NCBI GenBank assembly: GCA_934153805.1
Contig: CAKPFO010000033.1
Span: 1 to 18,173, forward strand
DNA: 18,173 bases
Origin: an uncultured Clostridia bacterium
Lineage (GTDB): Bacteria > Bacillota > Clostridia > TANB77 > CAG-508
Direction: 5' to 3'
Each line of letters starts with the position of its first letter. The first letter of the stretch is position 1. The position numbers and the translations under genes are program-made. Positions 1-7,870 of the stretch are shown in pieces. The notes under the pieces are model-generated. The model was not told the origin of the DNA. It made no database searches and saw only the letters and a list, made by a program, of their open reading frames with translations.

Positions 1-305
1 TACAAGCTGCAGATGCAATATCAGCATCAAGACCAGGAGCAAGAAGAGAAACATTAGAAGCATACATAAAGAGACTACAACAATTAGAAGAGATAGCAGA
101 CTCTTTTGATGGCGTAGAAAAATCTTTTGCAATCCAAGCTGGTCGTGAAGTTAGAATTATTGTAAAACCAGAGAAAATATCAGATGCAGAAATGACATTA
201 ATGGCAAGAGATGTAGCTAAAAAAGTAGAAAATGAAATGGATTATCCAGGACAAATAAAGGTAAACATTATAAGAGAGACAAGAGTAGTAGAATATGCCA
301 AATAA
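1..305 (+). CDS. rny: Ribonuclease Y, C-terminal part (5' truncated)
   Basis: The window opens inside this gene; the frame starting at base 3 gives 100 residues and a TAA stop at 303-305. It contains SRPGARRETLEAYIKRLQ, then a segment with DGVEKSFAIQAGREVRI and VKPEKISD, and ends VVEYAK. This is the conserved C-terminal end of RNase Y, just after its HD domain. RNase Y is a membrane-anchored endoribonuclease that starts mRNA decay in Firmicutes by cutting single-stranded A/U-rich RNA. The transmembrane anchor, coiled coil, KH and HD catalytic domains lie before the window. An intrinsic terminator follows directly after the stop codon. The identity is firm from sequence recognition alone. Confidence 0.95.
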   Translation, partial: QAADAISASRPGARRETLEAYIKRLQQLEEIADSFDGVEKSFAIQAGREVRIIVKPEKISDAEMTLMARDVAKKVENEMDYPGQIKVNIIRETRVVEYAK

Positions 306-333
306 AAAAAGCGGAATTTATTCCGCTTTTTTT
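304..333 (+). terminator. Rho-independent terminator after rny
   Basis: A GCGGAA stem (311-316) pairs with TTCCGC (321-326) across a TTTA loop. It is preceded by seven A and followed by seven T, which can extend the stem and supply the U-tract. The placement immediately after the rny stop fits termination of that gene. Confidence 0.92.
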
Positions 334-368
334 ATTTGGTAAATATCTTAAAATTTTCTTAAAATACC

Positions 369-397
369 TTTATTTTTTTAGGTTTTTATAATATAAT
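369..397 (+). promoter_or_regulatory. Putative sigma-A promoter for the PBP gene
   Basis: Two overlapping TATAAT hexamers lie at 387-392 and 392-397, downstream of the rny terminator and about 90 bases before the PBP start. The -35 region at 17-bp spacing is poor (TTTATT at 369-374), so the exact element is uncertain. The position, between a terminator and a new gene, supports a promoter here. Confidence 0.45.
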
Positions 398-488
398 GTA
401 GAAGAAAAATTTTACTTTAATCGAGGGAAAAATAATTGCAAAATATATAATTAAAATTTATACCTCAAGAAAGGGATGGGAGAAAGAA

Positions 489-3113
489 ATGAGCGACCAT
501 AAAAGAAAAAAAGTAGCTAAAAGAAGTAAAGAAGAAACAAAAAAAGTAAATGAGCAAAACAGTACAAAGAAAACTAAAAAGAATAATAAGGGAAAGAAAA
601 TTCTTAAAAGAGTAATAATCACTATTATTGTACTAGGTATATTATTAGCAATAATAGGAAGTGCAGTAGTAATAGGGATTTTCTCAAGTTCTAAATATAA
701 AGTTTCTAGAGATACTTTGGAAATAAAGAACTTTAATACTAAAGTGCTAGACTCTGAAGGAAATGTTATAGCAACATTAAATGGAGATGAAAATAGAAAA
801 TGGGTTTCTATAGATGAAATGCCAGAATATCTACCTAAACTATTTGTTGCCTTAGAGGATGAAAGATTTTATTCACATAAGGGAATAGACATTAAAAGAA
901 CAATAGGAGCAACGCTAGGCTTTATAACTGGAGGAGGAAGCTCTAGTTATGGAGGTAGTACTATAACACAACAATTGGTAAAAAATACATTTAGTGATGA
1001 TGAAAATTCTGGATTTGCAGGAGTTGAAAGAAAAATAAGAGAAATGGCTCGTGCAATGAATGTAGAAAAAGTACTTTCTAAAACAGAAATACTAGAACTA
1101 TATTTAAATAAAATATTAATGGGTGGAACTTACTACGGAGTTGGAACAGCAGCAGAATATTACTTTAGTAAAGATGTAAAAGATTTAACTTTAGCAGAAT
1201 GTGCATATTTAGTTGCAATTAACCCTGCACCAAATGCGTATAAACCATTTAGCGAAGAAGAAAGCGATAAAGAAAAAATAAAGAATAAAACAAAAATAGT
1301 TTTAGCAAAATTCAAAAAAGAAGCTAAAGGATTAGAATATGATTTAACAGATGAAGCATACAATGCAGCTGTTGCAGAGGTTGAAAATGGATTAGCATTT
1401 AAAGAAGGAACAGTAGTAACAAGCTCAAATGTATATTCATACCATACAGCAGCAGCTATAGAACAAGCAATAAAACAACTTGCTGAAGAAAAAGGATTAA
1501 CTGAAGATGCAGCAAAAACAGCAATGTATAATAATGGATACACTATTTATTCTACACAAATAAGCTCAATACAAGAGGCTATGCAAACAGAGTTTGCAAA
1601 GGATAAATATATAGTAAATGGTAAAGAAAAGAAAAGCGATGGAACATTATTAAATACTGGTCATACACAAGCTGCTATGGTAATAATAGAACCTTCAACA
1701 GGATATGTAGTAGGAACAATGGGAGGTTTAGGAACAGACTCTAATGCAACAGGTTATAACAGAGCAACAAGAGTAAGCAAGCAACCAGGTTCTTCTATAA
1801 AACCAATAGGTGTTGTAGCACCATCTTTAGAGAAAGGAATAATCACTGAAGCAACAGTATTTGATGATTCTAAAACAACATTTAAAGGAAACTACACACC
1901 ACACAACTCAAGTTATGGATATGATGGATTAATAACAGTAAGAAAAGCAATAGAGGTTTCTTCTAATATAGTAAATGTAAAAATAATTTCTAAATTAGGA
2001 CCAAACGAAGCTGCAACATTCTTAAGAAACATGAACTTTACAGGAGTTTCAGATGATGATATTGCATTATCTTTAGCATTAGGAGCAACAAGCGTATCTC
2101 CACTTCAAATGGCAGCAGCATATGCAATGATTGCAAATGATGGTGTATATATAGAACCAACTTTCTATACAAAGGTAACAGATTCTGATGGAGAAACAAT
2201 ACTTGAAGCTAAACAAGAGAGCAAGAAGATAATGACTGTAGAAAATGCATATATAATGAAAGACATATTAACAGCACCAGTTACTGGAAATGGTGGAACA
2301 GCAACAACTTGTTGGATAAAAGGAATGCAAGTAGGAGCTAAAACAGGTTCTACTGATGGATATAAAGATAGATGGCTTTGTGGAATAACACCATATTATG
2401 CAGGAGCTTGTTGGTTTGGATTTGACCTTCAAGAAAGACCACAAGGAATTAGTGGAAATGGAGCTGCAACAATTTGGGGAAATGTTATGAGAACTATTCA
2501 TGCTGACCTAAAAGGCAAAAGCTTTACAAAACCAAGTGGAGTAGTTAGTGCTAAAGTATGTTTAGATTCTGGATGTGTAGCAACAGAAAGTTGCGAAAGA
2601 ACTGCGTCAATGTATTTTGTAAAAGGTACTGTACCAGGTGCATGTGAAGGACATAAAAAATTGAAGATATGTAAAGAAACAGGCAAAATAGCAAATGAAT
2701 ATTGTACGGATATAGAAGAAAAAACATTTTTAGTAAAACCAGCAGCAGAAAATACAACATCGTGGACAACTGATGACGGAGGAAAATACGACATACCAAC
2801 AGAAACTTGTGATACTCATAAAAAACCAGAGGTAAAAGAGGTAGAAATGCCAAATGTAGTAGGTAAAAAATCTGCTGATGCTAAAAAAATATTAGAAGAT
2901 AAAAAACTAAAAGTAGAAATTGTATATGAAGAAGACAAAAAGAAAGATGATGGAATAGTATTAAAACAAAGTAAAGAAGAAAAAACAAAAGTAGCAGAAG
3001 GAACTACTATAACAATTACCGTAAATAAAAAAGAAAAAGAACAAGAAAAGCCAGAAAATACTATTACAAATACTGTTAAAAATGAAACAACTACAACTAA
3101 TAGAGTAGTTTAG
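489..3113 (+). CDS. Class A penicillin-binding protein (PBP1A-type) with C-terminal PASTA domain
   Basis: This bifunctional murein synthase polymerises lipid II (glycosyltransferase) and cross-links peptides (transpeptidase) on the outer face of the membrane. A Lys-rich cytoplasmic tail (residues 1-41) precedes one membrane helix (about 42-65). The GT51 domain shows EDERFYSHKG, with likely catalytic Glu123, and GGSTITQQL (155-163). The transpeptidase domain shows SxxK at Ser435-Lys438 (GSSIK), SxN at 491-493 (SSN) and KTG at 618-620. A Cys-bearing linker (Cys at about 691, 696, 702, 719, 728, 739, 774) leads to one PASTA domain (about 785-848, starting MPNVVGKKSADAK), then a Thr/Asn/Lys-rich tail. 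The 874 aa length suits a PASTA-bearing class A PBP. GGGAG at 478-482, six bases before the ATG, supports the start. All key catalytic residues are present. Confidence 0.95.
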   Translation: MSDHKRKKVAKRSKEETKKVNEQNSTKKTKKNNKGKKILKRVIITIIVLGILLAIIGSAVVIGIFSSSKYKVSRDTLEIKNFNTKVLDSEGNVIATLNGDENRKWVSIDEMPEYLPKLFVALEDERFYSHKGIDIKRTIGATLGFITGGGSSSYGGSTITQQLVKNTFSDDENSGFAGVERKIREMARAMNVEKVLSKTEILELYLNKILMGGTYYGVGTAAEYYFSKDVKDLTLAECAYLVAINPAPNAYKPFSEEESDKEKIKNKTKIVLAKFKKEAKGLEYDLTDEAYNAAVAEVENGLAFKEGTVVTSSNVYSYHTAAAIEQAIKQLAEEKGLTEDAAKTAMYNNGYTIYSTQISSIQEAMQTEFAKDKYIVNGKEKKSDGTLLNTGHTQAAMVIIEPSTGYVVGTMGGLGTDSNATGYNRATRVSKQPGSSIKPIGVVAPSLEKGIITEATVFDDSKTTFKGNYTPHNSSYGYDGLITVRKAIEVSSNIVNVKIISKLGPNEAATFLRNMNFTGVSDDDIALSLALGATSVSPLQMAAAYAMIANDGVYIEPTFYTKVTDSDGETILEAKQESKKIMTVENAYIMKDILTAPVTGNGGTATTCWIKGMQVGAKTGSTDGYKDRWLCGITPYYAGACWFGFDLQERPQGISGNGAATIWGNVMRTIHADLKGKSFTKPSGVVSAKVCLDSGCVATESCERTASMYFVKGTVPGACEGHKKLKICKETGKIANEYCTDIEEKTFLVKPAAENTTSWTTDDGGKYDIPTETCDTHKKPEVKEVEMPNVVGKKSADAKKILEDKKLKVEIVYEEDKKKDDGIVLKQSKEEKTKVAEGTTITITVNKKEKEQEKPENTITNTVKNETTTTNRVV

Positions 3114-3127
3114 AAAAATATATAGCA

Positions 3128-3163
3128 TATAACTTTACAATATTTAAATATTGTAAAGTTATA
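3128..3163 (+). repeat. Perfect 36-nt palindrome in the PBP-cysS gap
   Basis: The 36 bases are their own reverse complement: each arm carries ATAACTTTACAATATTT or its complement, meeting at TTTAAA. In RNA it would form a hairpin of about 16 bp with a tiny loop. No T-tract follows, so it is not a standard intrinsic terminator. It ends 12 bases before the cysS ribosome site (AAAGGAG, 3176-3182). It could be a dyad operator, an mRNA-stabilising hairpin, or a partial terminator. Confidence 0.7.
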
Positions 3164-3190
3164 GCTTATATAAAGAAAGGAGAACAGACA

Positions 3191-4582
3191 GTGTTAAAAC
3201 TTTATAATACATTAACAAAACAAAAAGAAGAGTTTAAACCTTTAGAAGGAAATGAAGTAAGAATATATACTTGTGGACCAACAGTATATAGCTATGCACA
3301 CATTGGAAATTTTAGAGCATACGTATTTATGGATACCTTAAGAAGAGTTTTAAAATATAATGGTTATACATTAAAACATGTAATGAACATAACAGATGTA
3401 GGTCATTTGGAGTCAGATGCTGATGAAGGCGAAGATAAAATGGAAAAAGCAGCTAGAAAAGAAAACAAAAATCCATTAGAAATTGCAGCATATTATACAG
3501 ATATATTTTTTAGAGATATGGGCAGACTAAATATAGATAAACCAGAGATAATAGCTAAAGCAACTGAACATATACCAGAAATGCTAGCTTTTGTAAAAAA
3601 ATTAATAGAAAATGGTTATGCATATGAAACATCAAAAGGAATTTACTTTGACATTTCTAAACTAGATAAATATCCTGTACTTTCTAATAGAAAGTTAGAT
3701 GACCAAATAGCAGGAGCTAGAGTTGATGTAGATACAGAAAAGAGAAATCCATACGATTTTGCATTATGGATAAAAGCACCTGAAAATCATATAATGAAAT
3801 GGGAAAGCCCATGGGGACTTTCATATCCGGGTTGGCATATAGAATGCTCTGCTATGGGTAGAAAATACTTAGGAGATGAATTTGATATCCATACAGGTGG
3901 AGTAGACCATATACCTACACATCATGAAAATGAAATAGCACAAAGTAAAGGTTGCACAGGTAAAATACCAGCAAAAAGATGGATGCATGTTGAATTTTTA
4001 CAAGTAGATGGCGGAAAAATGTCAAAAAGTTTAGGAAACACATATACATTAGACCAATTACAAGAAAAAGGAATAGAGCCATTAGCATATAAATTATTTT
4101 GCTATACAGCACATTACAGAACAAAGCTAAATTTTACATTTGAAGGAGCACTTTCTGCACAAAAATCATTAAACAGATTAAGAGAAGGATATTTAAAACA
4201 ATTAGAAGGAACTCAAAAAGTGGAAAAAGAAGAGTTAGAACAATATAAAAATAGATTTATAGATGCTGTCAATGATGATTTAAATATGCCTCTTGCAATG
4301 GGAATAGTATGGGAAGTAATAAGAAACGAAAAGAAATCTAAAGATTTTGCTGACTTACTTTTAGAGTTTGATAAAATATTAGGATTAGATATAGAAAATT
4401 CTAAAAAATATTTAGAAGAACAAAAAACGATAGAGCTACCAGAAGAAATAACAGCTTTATTAGAAGAAAGAAAAACAGCAAGGAAAAACAAAAATTGGGC
4501 AGAATCAGATAGAATAAGAGATTTACTAGCACAAAAAGGCTACATTGTAAAAGACACTAAAGATGGGCAAGTAATAGAATAA
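3191..4582 (+). CDS. cysS: Cysteinyl-tRNA synthetase
   Basis: This cytoplasmic class I aminoacyl-tRNA synthetase charges tRNA-Cys with cysteine using ATP. At 463 aa it has the normal family length. The zinc site that selects cysteine is intact: Cys28 (YTCGPTVY), Cys219 (HIECSAM), His244 and Glu248 (in THHENEIAQ), with the same 25- and 4-residue spacing as in the E. coli enzyme. The HIGH motif is HIGN at 37-40 and the KMSKS motif is exact at 276-280. The C-terminal part (about 320-463) is the helical bundle plus anticodon-binding domain. The start is GTG, with AAAGGAG eight bases upstream. The gap to the PBP gene is 77 bases and contains a perfect palindrome, but is too short for a T-box leader, which many Firmicute synthetase genes carry. 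Confidence 0.97.
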   Translation: MLKLYNTLTKQKEEFKPLEGNEVRIYTCGPTVYSYAHIGNFRAYVFMDTLRRVLKYNGYTLKHVMNITDVGHLESDADEGEDKMEKAARKENKNPLEIAAYYTDIFFRDMGRLNIDKPEIIAKATEHIPEMLAFVKKLIENGYAYETSKGIYFDISKLDKYPVLSNRKLDDQIAGARVDVDTEKRNPYDFALWIKAPENHIMKWESPWGLSYPGWHIECSAMGRKYLGDEFDIHTGGVDHIPTHHENEIAQSKGCTGKIPAKRWMHVEFLQVDGGKMSKSLGNTYTLDQLQEKGIEPLAYKLFCYTAHYRTKLNFTFEGALSAQKSLNRLREGYLKQLEGTQKVEKEELEQYKNRFIDAVNDDLNMPLAMGIVWEVIRNEKKSKDFADLLLEFDKILGLDIENSKKYLEEQKTIELPEEITALLEERKTARKNKNWAESDRIRDLLAQKGYIVKDTKDGQVIE

Positions 4583-4606
4583 GAGTATAAACACAAGACA
4601 AAAAAG

Positions 4607-4669
4607 AAGGAGGAACTTTATTGGAACAAATAAAAGGATATTAACTTAAGTTTGTTCCAATAAAAAATG
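4607..4669 (+). promoter_or_regulatory. Shine-Dalgarno separated from its start codon by a 14-bp-stem hairpin
   Basis: The strong ribosome site AAGGAGG (4607-4613) lies 53 bases before the DUF1189 start codon (4667). The gap is filled by a hairpin: TTTATTGGAACAAA (4617-4630) pairs perfectly with 4651-4664, leaving a 20-nt loop. When it is folded, only about five unpaired bases remain between Shine-Dalgarno and ATG, a normal spacing. The same ribosome site could instead serve a seven-codon ORF starting TTG at 4621 (MEQIKGY, stop at 4642-4644). No other good ribosome site precedes 4667. Confidence 0.65.
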
Positions 4670-5692
4670 AAAATGAAAAATAACAATAAAACATCATTTT
4701 TTACAAATGTAAAAGATTCTATTTGTAGCTTTGAAAAATATCCAGAAATGGCAACAAAACCAGCTACTACAATATATAAATATTTTATACAATTAATAGC
4801 TATTTTAACAGTTGTTATAACAATATTTAGTGTATATGATATTTCTAAAAAATTGAAAACAACTCTAGGAGTATTAGTAAACGATATCCCTGAATTTACT
4901 ATAGAAAATAATGAGCTAAAAACATCTGATGACAAGGAAACAGTAGTGCAAAAATCTGATACCCTATTTAACCTTATAATAGTAGATTCAAATGAAATAG
5001 ATGAACAAAAAGAAGAAAATTATAATGAATATCTAAAAAATAATAAAGTAGGTATAGCATTATTGAAAGACAAAGTGAAGATAAGTGTGGGATATACAAT
5101 TGCTGAATATTCGTATGAAAATATTGTGAGTGTATACAATATAAATAGTAAACAACAAATATTAGACTATTTTAATACAAAAAATGTAATGATGATGTAT
5201 GTAGCAATGTTTATAATGTTATTTATTTACTTATATTGTGCATACCTATTTAGTTCATTTATGGATGCTTTAATACTTGGTGCAATAGGATATGTAACAG
5301 CTTTAATATTAAAACTAAGAATAAGATTTACTGCAATGATAAAAATAGCAATTTATGCATTAACTTTGCCTATATTACTAAATTTAATTTATATTGTAGT
5401 AAATAATTTAACAGGTATAGAGGTAAAATATTTTGCAGCAATGTATATGGGAATAGCATATATTTATATAATTACAGCAATTTTAATGCTAAAAGCAGAT
5501 TTAATAAAAAGACAAGACGAATTAAGTAAAATAATAGAAGAGCAAGAAAATGTAAAAAGAGAGCTCGAAAGAAAAGAAGAAGAAAAAAGGCAAGAAGAGG
5601 AAGAACAAAGAAGACAAGAACAGAGAAAAAAGGAAAAGAAAGAAAAAGAAGATGATGAGGAAGAAGGAGAACCTCAAGGAGAAAATGCTTAA
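4667..5692 (+). CDS. DUF1189-like polytopic membrane protein with charged C-terminal tail
   Basis: The function is unknown. The N-terminus (FFTNVKDSICSFEKYPEMA) and layout resemble the DUF1189 family of Firmicute membrane proteins; this is my recognition, not a database match. There is one helix at about 38-57, then an extracytoplasmic domain (about 60-172) with the family-like stretch DIPEFTIENNELK. A hydrophobic block of about four helices follows (173-195, 199-216, 223-246, 255-275). The last ~65 residues (277-341) are almost entirely Glu/Lys/Arg/Gln, probably a long charged helix in the cytoplasm, ending in an acidic EDDEEEGEPQ segment. An in-frame TAA at 4661-4663 rules out a longer N-terminus; ATG at 4673 is an alternative. 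It lies 84 bases after cysS and 31 before ftsH in the same direction, so it is probably co-transcribed. Confidence 0.75.
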   Translation: MKMKNNNKTSFFTNVKDSICSFEKYPEMATKPATTIYKYFIQLIAILTVVITIFSVYDISKKLKTTLGVLVNDIPEFTIENNELKTSDDKETVVQKSDTLFNLIIVDSNEIDEQKEENYNEYLKNNKVGIALLKDKVKISVGYTIAEYSYENIVSVYNINSKQQILDYFNTKNVMMMYVAMFIMLFIYLYCAYLFSSFMDALILGAIGYVTALILKLRIRFTAMIKIAIYALTLPILLNLIYIVVNNLTGIEVKYFAAMYMGIAYIYIITAILMLKADLIKRQDELSKIIEEQENVKRELERKEEEKRQEEEEQRRQEQRKKEKKEKEDDEEEGEPQGENA

Positions 5693-5723
5693 AAAAGGGG
5701 CAAGTTAAAGAAAGGAACTTACT

Positions 5724-7520
5724 ATGGACAAAGAAAAAAATAAAAAGGATAATAAATATTTAATAGTAGGAATAGTAGCAGCAATAATATTAGTAATATT
5801 AGCAGGAGTGCTAACATACGTATTAGTATTTAAAGATAAGGAAGACGACAAGAAAATTGCTTACACAGATTTAATTAAGCAAATTACAGATGGCGAAGTT
5901 GAAAAAATAGAAATGACAGTAGGAAGTACAAGCTTAAAGGTAAAATTAAAAAATATAGAAGAAACAAAAAATGCAATTGTACCTAATACACAAGCATTTA
6001 TAGAATTAGTACAAGAGAAAGTTGCCGAAGGAAATAACATAGAGCTTATACAAAATCCACAAAACTTTTTAGTAGGCGCTAGAGAAACATTATTATCTTT
6101 AATGCCAACTTTAATAATGCTTGCTTTACTAATAATGATATTTAAAATGCAAGGATTAGGAGAAAAAGGCAAAGTATATGATTCTGAAACATCAAAAGAA
6201 AAAGTAAAATTTGATGATGTTGCAGGTTTAGACGAAGAAAAACAAGAAATGATAGAAATAGTACAATTCTTAAAAGAACCTAAAAAGTTTACGCAAATGG
6301 GAGCAAAAGTACCAAAAGGAGTATTATTATATGGAAAACCAGGTACAGGAAAAACATTAATAGCAAAGGCAATTGCAGGTGAAGCAGGAGTTCCATTTAT
6401 ATCTATGAGTGGTTCAGAATTCATAGAAATGTTTGCAGGACTAGGAGCTTCAAGAGTTAGAAAATTGTTTGAAAAAGCAAGAAAAATGGCTCCATGTATA
6501 GTGTTTATAGACGAGATAGATGCAATAGGTTCAAGACGTTCATCTGGAAATGGGGCAGAATCAGAAAACAACCAAACATTAAATCAATTATTAGTAGAAA
6601 TGGATGGATTTGATACAGACGAAACAATAATCGTTTTAGCAGCTACAAATAGACCAGAAATGCTAGACAAAGCTCTTTTAAGACCAGGAAGATTTGATAG
6701 ACAAATAACAATAAATCCACCAGACTTACGTGGAAGAGAAGAAATTTTAAAGATACACAGCAAAGGTAAGAAGTTTGCTGAAAATGTAACTTTAAAGTCA
6801 ATTGCAGAAGATACAGCAGGTCTAACAGGTGCAGAGCTTGCTAATATATTAAATGAAGCAGCAATAATAGCAACAATAAATAATCATGAAGCAATAGAAA
6901 AAGATGATGTGGAAGAGGCATTCAAAAAAGTAACAGTAGGACTTCAAAAGGCAAGTAGAGTTATATCTGACAAAGATAAGAAACTAACAGCATATCACGA
7001 AGCTGGACATGCAATAGTAAGCAAATATTTAGAAACACAAGAACCTGTAAAAGAAATATCAATTATACCAAGAGGTATGGCAGGTGGCTATACAATGTAT
7101 AAAACAAACGAAGACAAAAATTATATTTCAAAGACAGAAATGGAAGAAAGATTAATTGCCTTATTAGGTGGTAGAGCTGCAGAAAAAATTGCATTAAATG
7201 ATATTTCAACAGGAGCAAGTAACGACATTGAGGTTGCAACTAAAATTGCTAAAGACATGGTAACAATATATGGAATGAGTGATGTAGTTGGAACAATATG
7301 TATAGATACAGAAAAAGATCCATACGAAATGCAATTACTTGGAGAAAAATATGCAGATGCAATAGGTGCAGAGGTAAAAATACTTTTAGATACAGCGTAT
7401 TTAAAAGCGCAAACTTTAATTTCAAATCATATGGATAAATTACACGCAGTAGCCCAAACATTATTACAAAAAGAAACAATAACAGAGGCCGAATTCGAGA
7501 GAATTTTTGATGAACGTTAA
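5724..7520 (+). CDS. ftsH: ATP-dependent zinc metalloprotease FtsH
   Basis: This membrane-anchored hexameric AAA+ protease extracts and degrades misfolded or short-lived membrane and cytoplasmic proteins. It has two membrane helices (about 12-36 and 122-141) around a small extracytoplasmic domain. The AAA module has Walker A GKPGTGKT (204-211), Walker B IVFIDEID (259-266) and the second region of homology ATNRPEMLDKALLRPGRFD (307-325). The pore loop reads FAGLG (237-241) where E. coli has FVGVG; the essential Phe is kept. The protease zinc site is HEAGH (425-429), and Asp501 in TGASNDIEVAT is the likely third ligand. The 598 aa length is slightly short because the C-terminal tail is brief. 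The ribosome site AAAGGAA (5711-5717) fits the ATG. It ends the co-directional run beginning at the PBP gene. Confidence 0.97.
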   Translation: MDKEKNKKDNKYLIVGIVAAIILVILAGVLTYVLVFKDKEDDKKIAYTDLIKQITDGEVEKIEMTVGSTSLKVKLKNIEETKNAIVPNTQAFIELVQEKVAEGNNIELIQNPQNFLVGARETLLSLMPTLIMLALLIMIFKMQGLGEKGKVYDSETSKEKVKFDDVAGLDEEKQEMIEIVQFLKEPKKFTQMGAKVPKGVLLYGKPGTGKTLIAKAIAGEAGVPFISMSGSEFIEMFAGLGASRVRKLFEKARKMAPCIVFIDEIDAIGSRRSSGNGAESENNQTLNQLLVEMDGFDTDETIIVLAATNRPEMLDKALLRPGRFDRQITINPPDLRGREEILKIHSKGKKFAENVTLKSIAEDTAGLTGAELANILNEAAIIATINNHEAIEKDDVEEAFKKVTVGLQKASRVISDKDKKLTAYHEAGHAIVSKYLETQEPVKEISIIPRGMAGGYTMYKTNEDKNYISKTEMEERLIALLGGRAAEKIALNDISTGASNDIEVATKIAKDMVTIYGMSDVVGTICIDTEKDPYEMQLLGEKYADAIGAEVKILLDTAYLKAQTLISNHMDKLHAVAQTLLQKETITEAEFERIFDER

Positions 7521-7538
7521 AAAGGGACGCCCCTTTTT
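7519..7538 (+). terminator. Short stem-loop overlapping the ftsH stop codon
   Basis: AAAAAGGG (7519-7526) pairs with CCCTTTTT (7531-7538) around an ACGC loop; the first As belong to the ftsH stop codon. Five Ts close the stem, so it can act as a weak terminator or an mRNA 3' cap. A degenerate second copy of its 5' half, AAAAGGGACACTCC, lies at 7553-7566. Confidence 0.5.
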
Positions 7539-7590
7539 CGAAAAAATTTACTAAAAGGGACACTCCTATAGATAATTCATTATTATAATT

Positions 7591-7635
7591 CAGTATGTAC
7601 ATTTTTTATTAATAAAAATGTACATACTGTTTTTT
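7591..7635 (+). terminator. Strong Rho-independent terminator of the ftsH unit
   Basis: A 16-bp perfect stem, CAGTATGTACATTTTT (7591-7606) with 7614-7629, encloses a 7-nt loop and is followed directly by six Ts (7630-7635). It separates ftsH from the independently promoted gene downstream. Confidence 0.92.
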
Positions 7636-7687
7636 ACAAGAAATATGACAGAAATTTTACAATTAGATTACATTATTGTTATCTGTA

Positions 7688-7716
7688 TTGACGTAAGATT
7701 TGTTAAATGCTAAAAT
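7688..7716 (+). promoter_or_regulatory. Sigma-A promoter of the prepilin-like gene
   Basis: TTGACG (7688-7693), a 17-bp spacer and TAAAAT (7711-7716) with an extended TGC just before the -10. The expected start is about 7723, leaving a ~150-nt untranslated leader. This is one of the best promoters in the window and implies independent transcription of the next gene. Confidence 0.85.
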
Positions 7717-7722
7717 TAAAGT

Positions 7723-7870
7723 GAAATTGATATGTAAATTTTGTTGCGATAAGTAGAAAAAAAGAGCAAAGGAGAAATGTTTAAAATAGAGTAGTGGAAA
7801 AACAGTAAGTGTATCAAGCATAGAAAATACAAAAACAACTCAAAACATAACAAAGAAAGGGGAATAACCA
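7723..7870 (+). other. About 148-nt 5' leader of the prepilin-like gene
   Basis: This is the predicted untranslated leader between the promoter and the ATG at 7871. It is A-rich with few pairing possibilities, and I recognise no riboswitch class in it. An AAAGGAG (7768-7774) sits two bases before a five-codon ATG frame (7777-7794), too close for efficient initiation. The functional ribosome site is AAAGGGG (7856-7862), eight bases before the start. Confidence 0.4.

Noticed and set aside
3114..3190. T-box leader for cysS
   Set aside because: The gap is only 77 bases and filled by a simple palindrome; there is no room for stem I, specifier loop and antiterminator.
5861..6571. 236-codon - strand open frame opposite ftsH
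   Set aside because: It is antisense to the conserved FtsH AAA region, and the composition is that expected of a complementary frame.
7768..7794. Five-codon leader ORF (ATG at 7777) with AAAGGAG in the leader of the prepilin-like gene
   Set aside because: Only two bases separate the ribosome site from the ATG, too few for normal initiation, and the peptide (MFKIE) has no regulatory feature.
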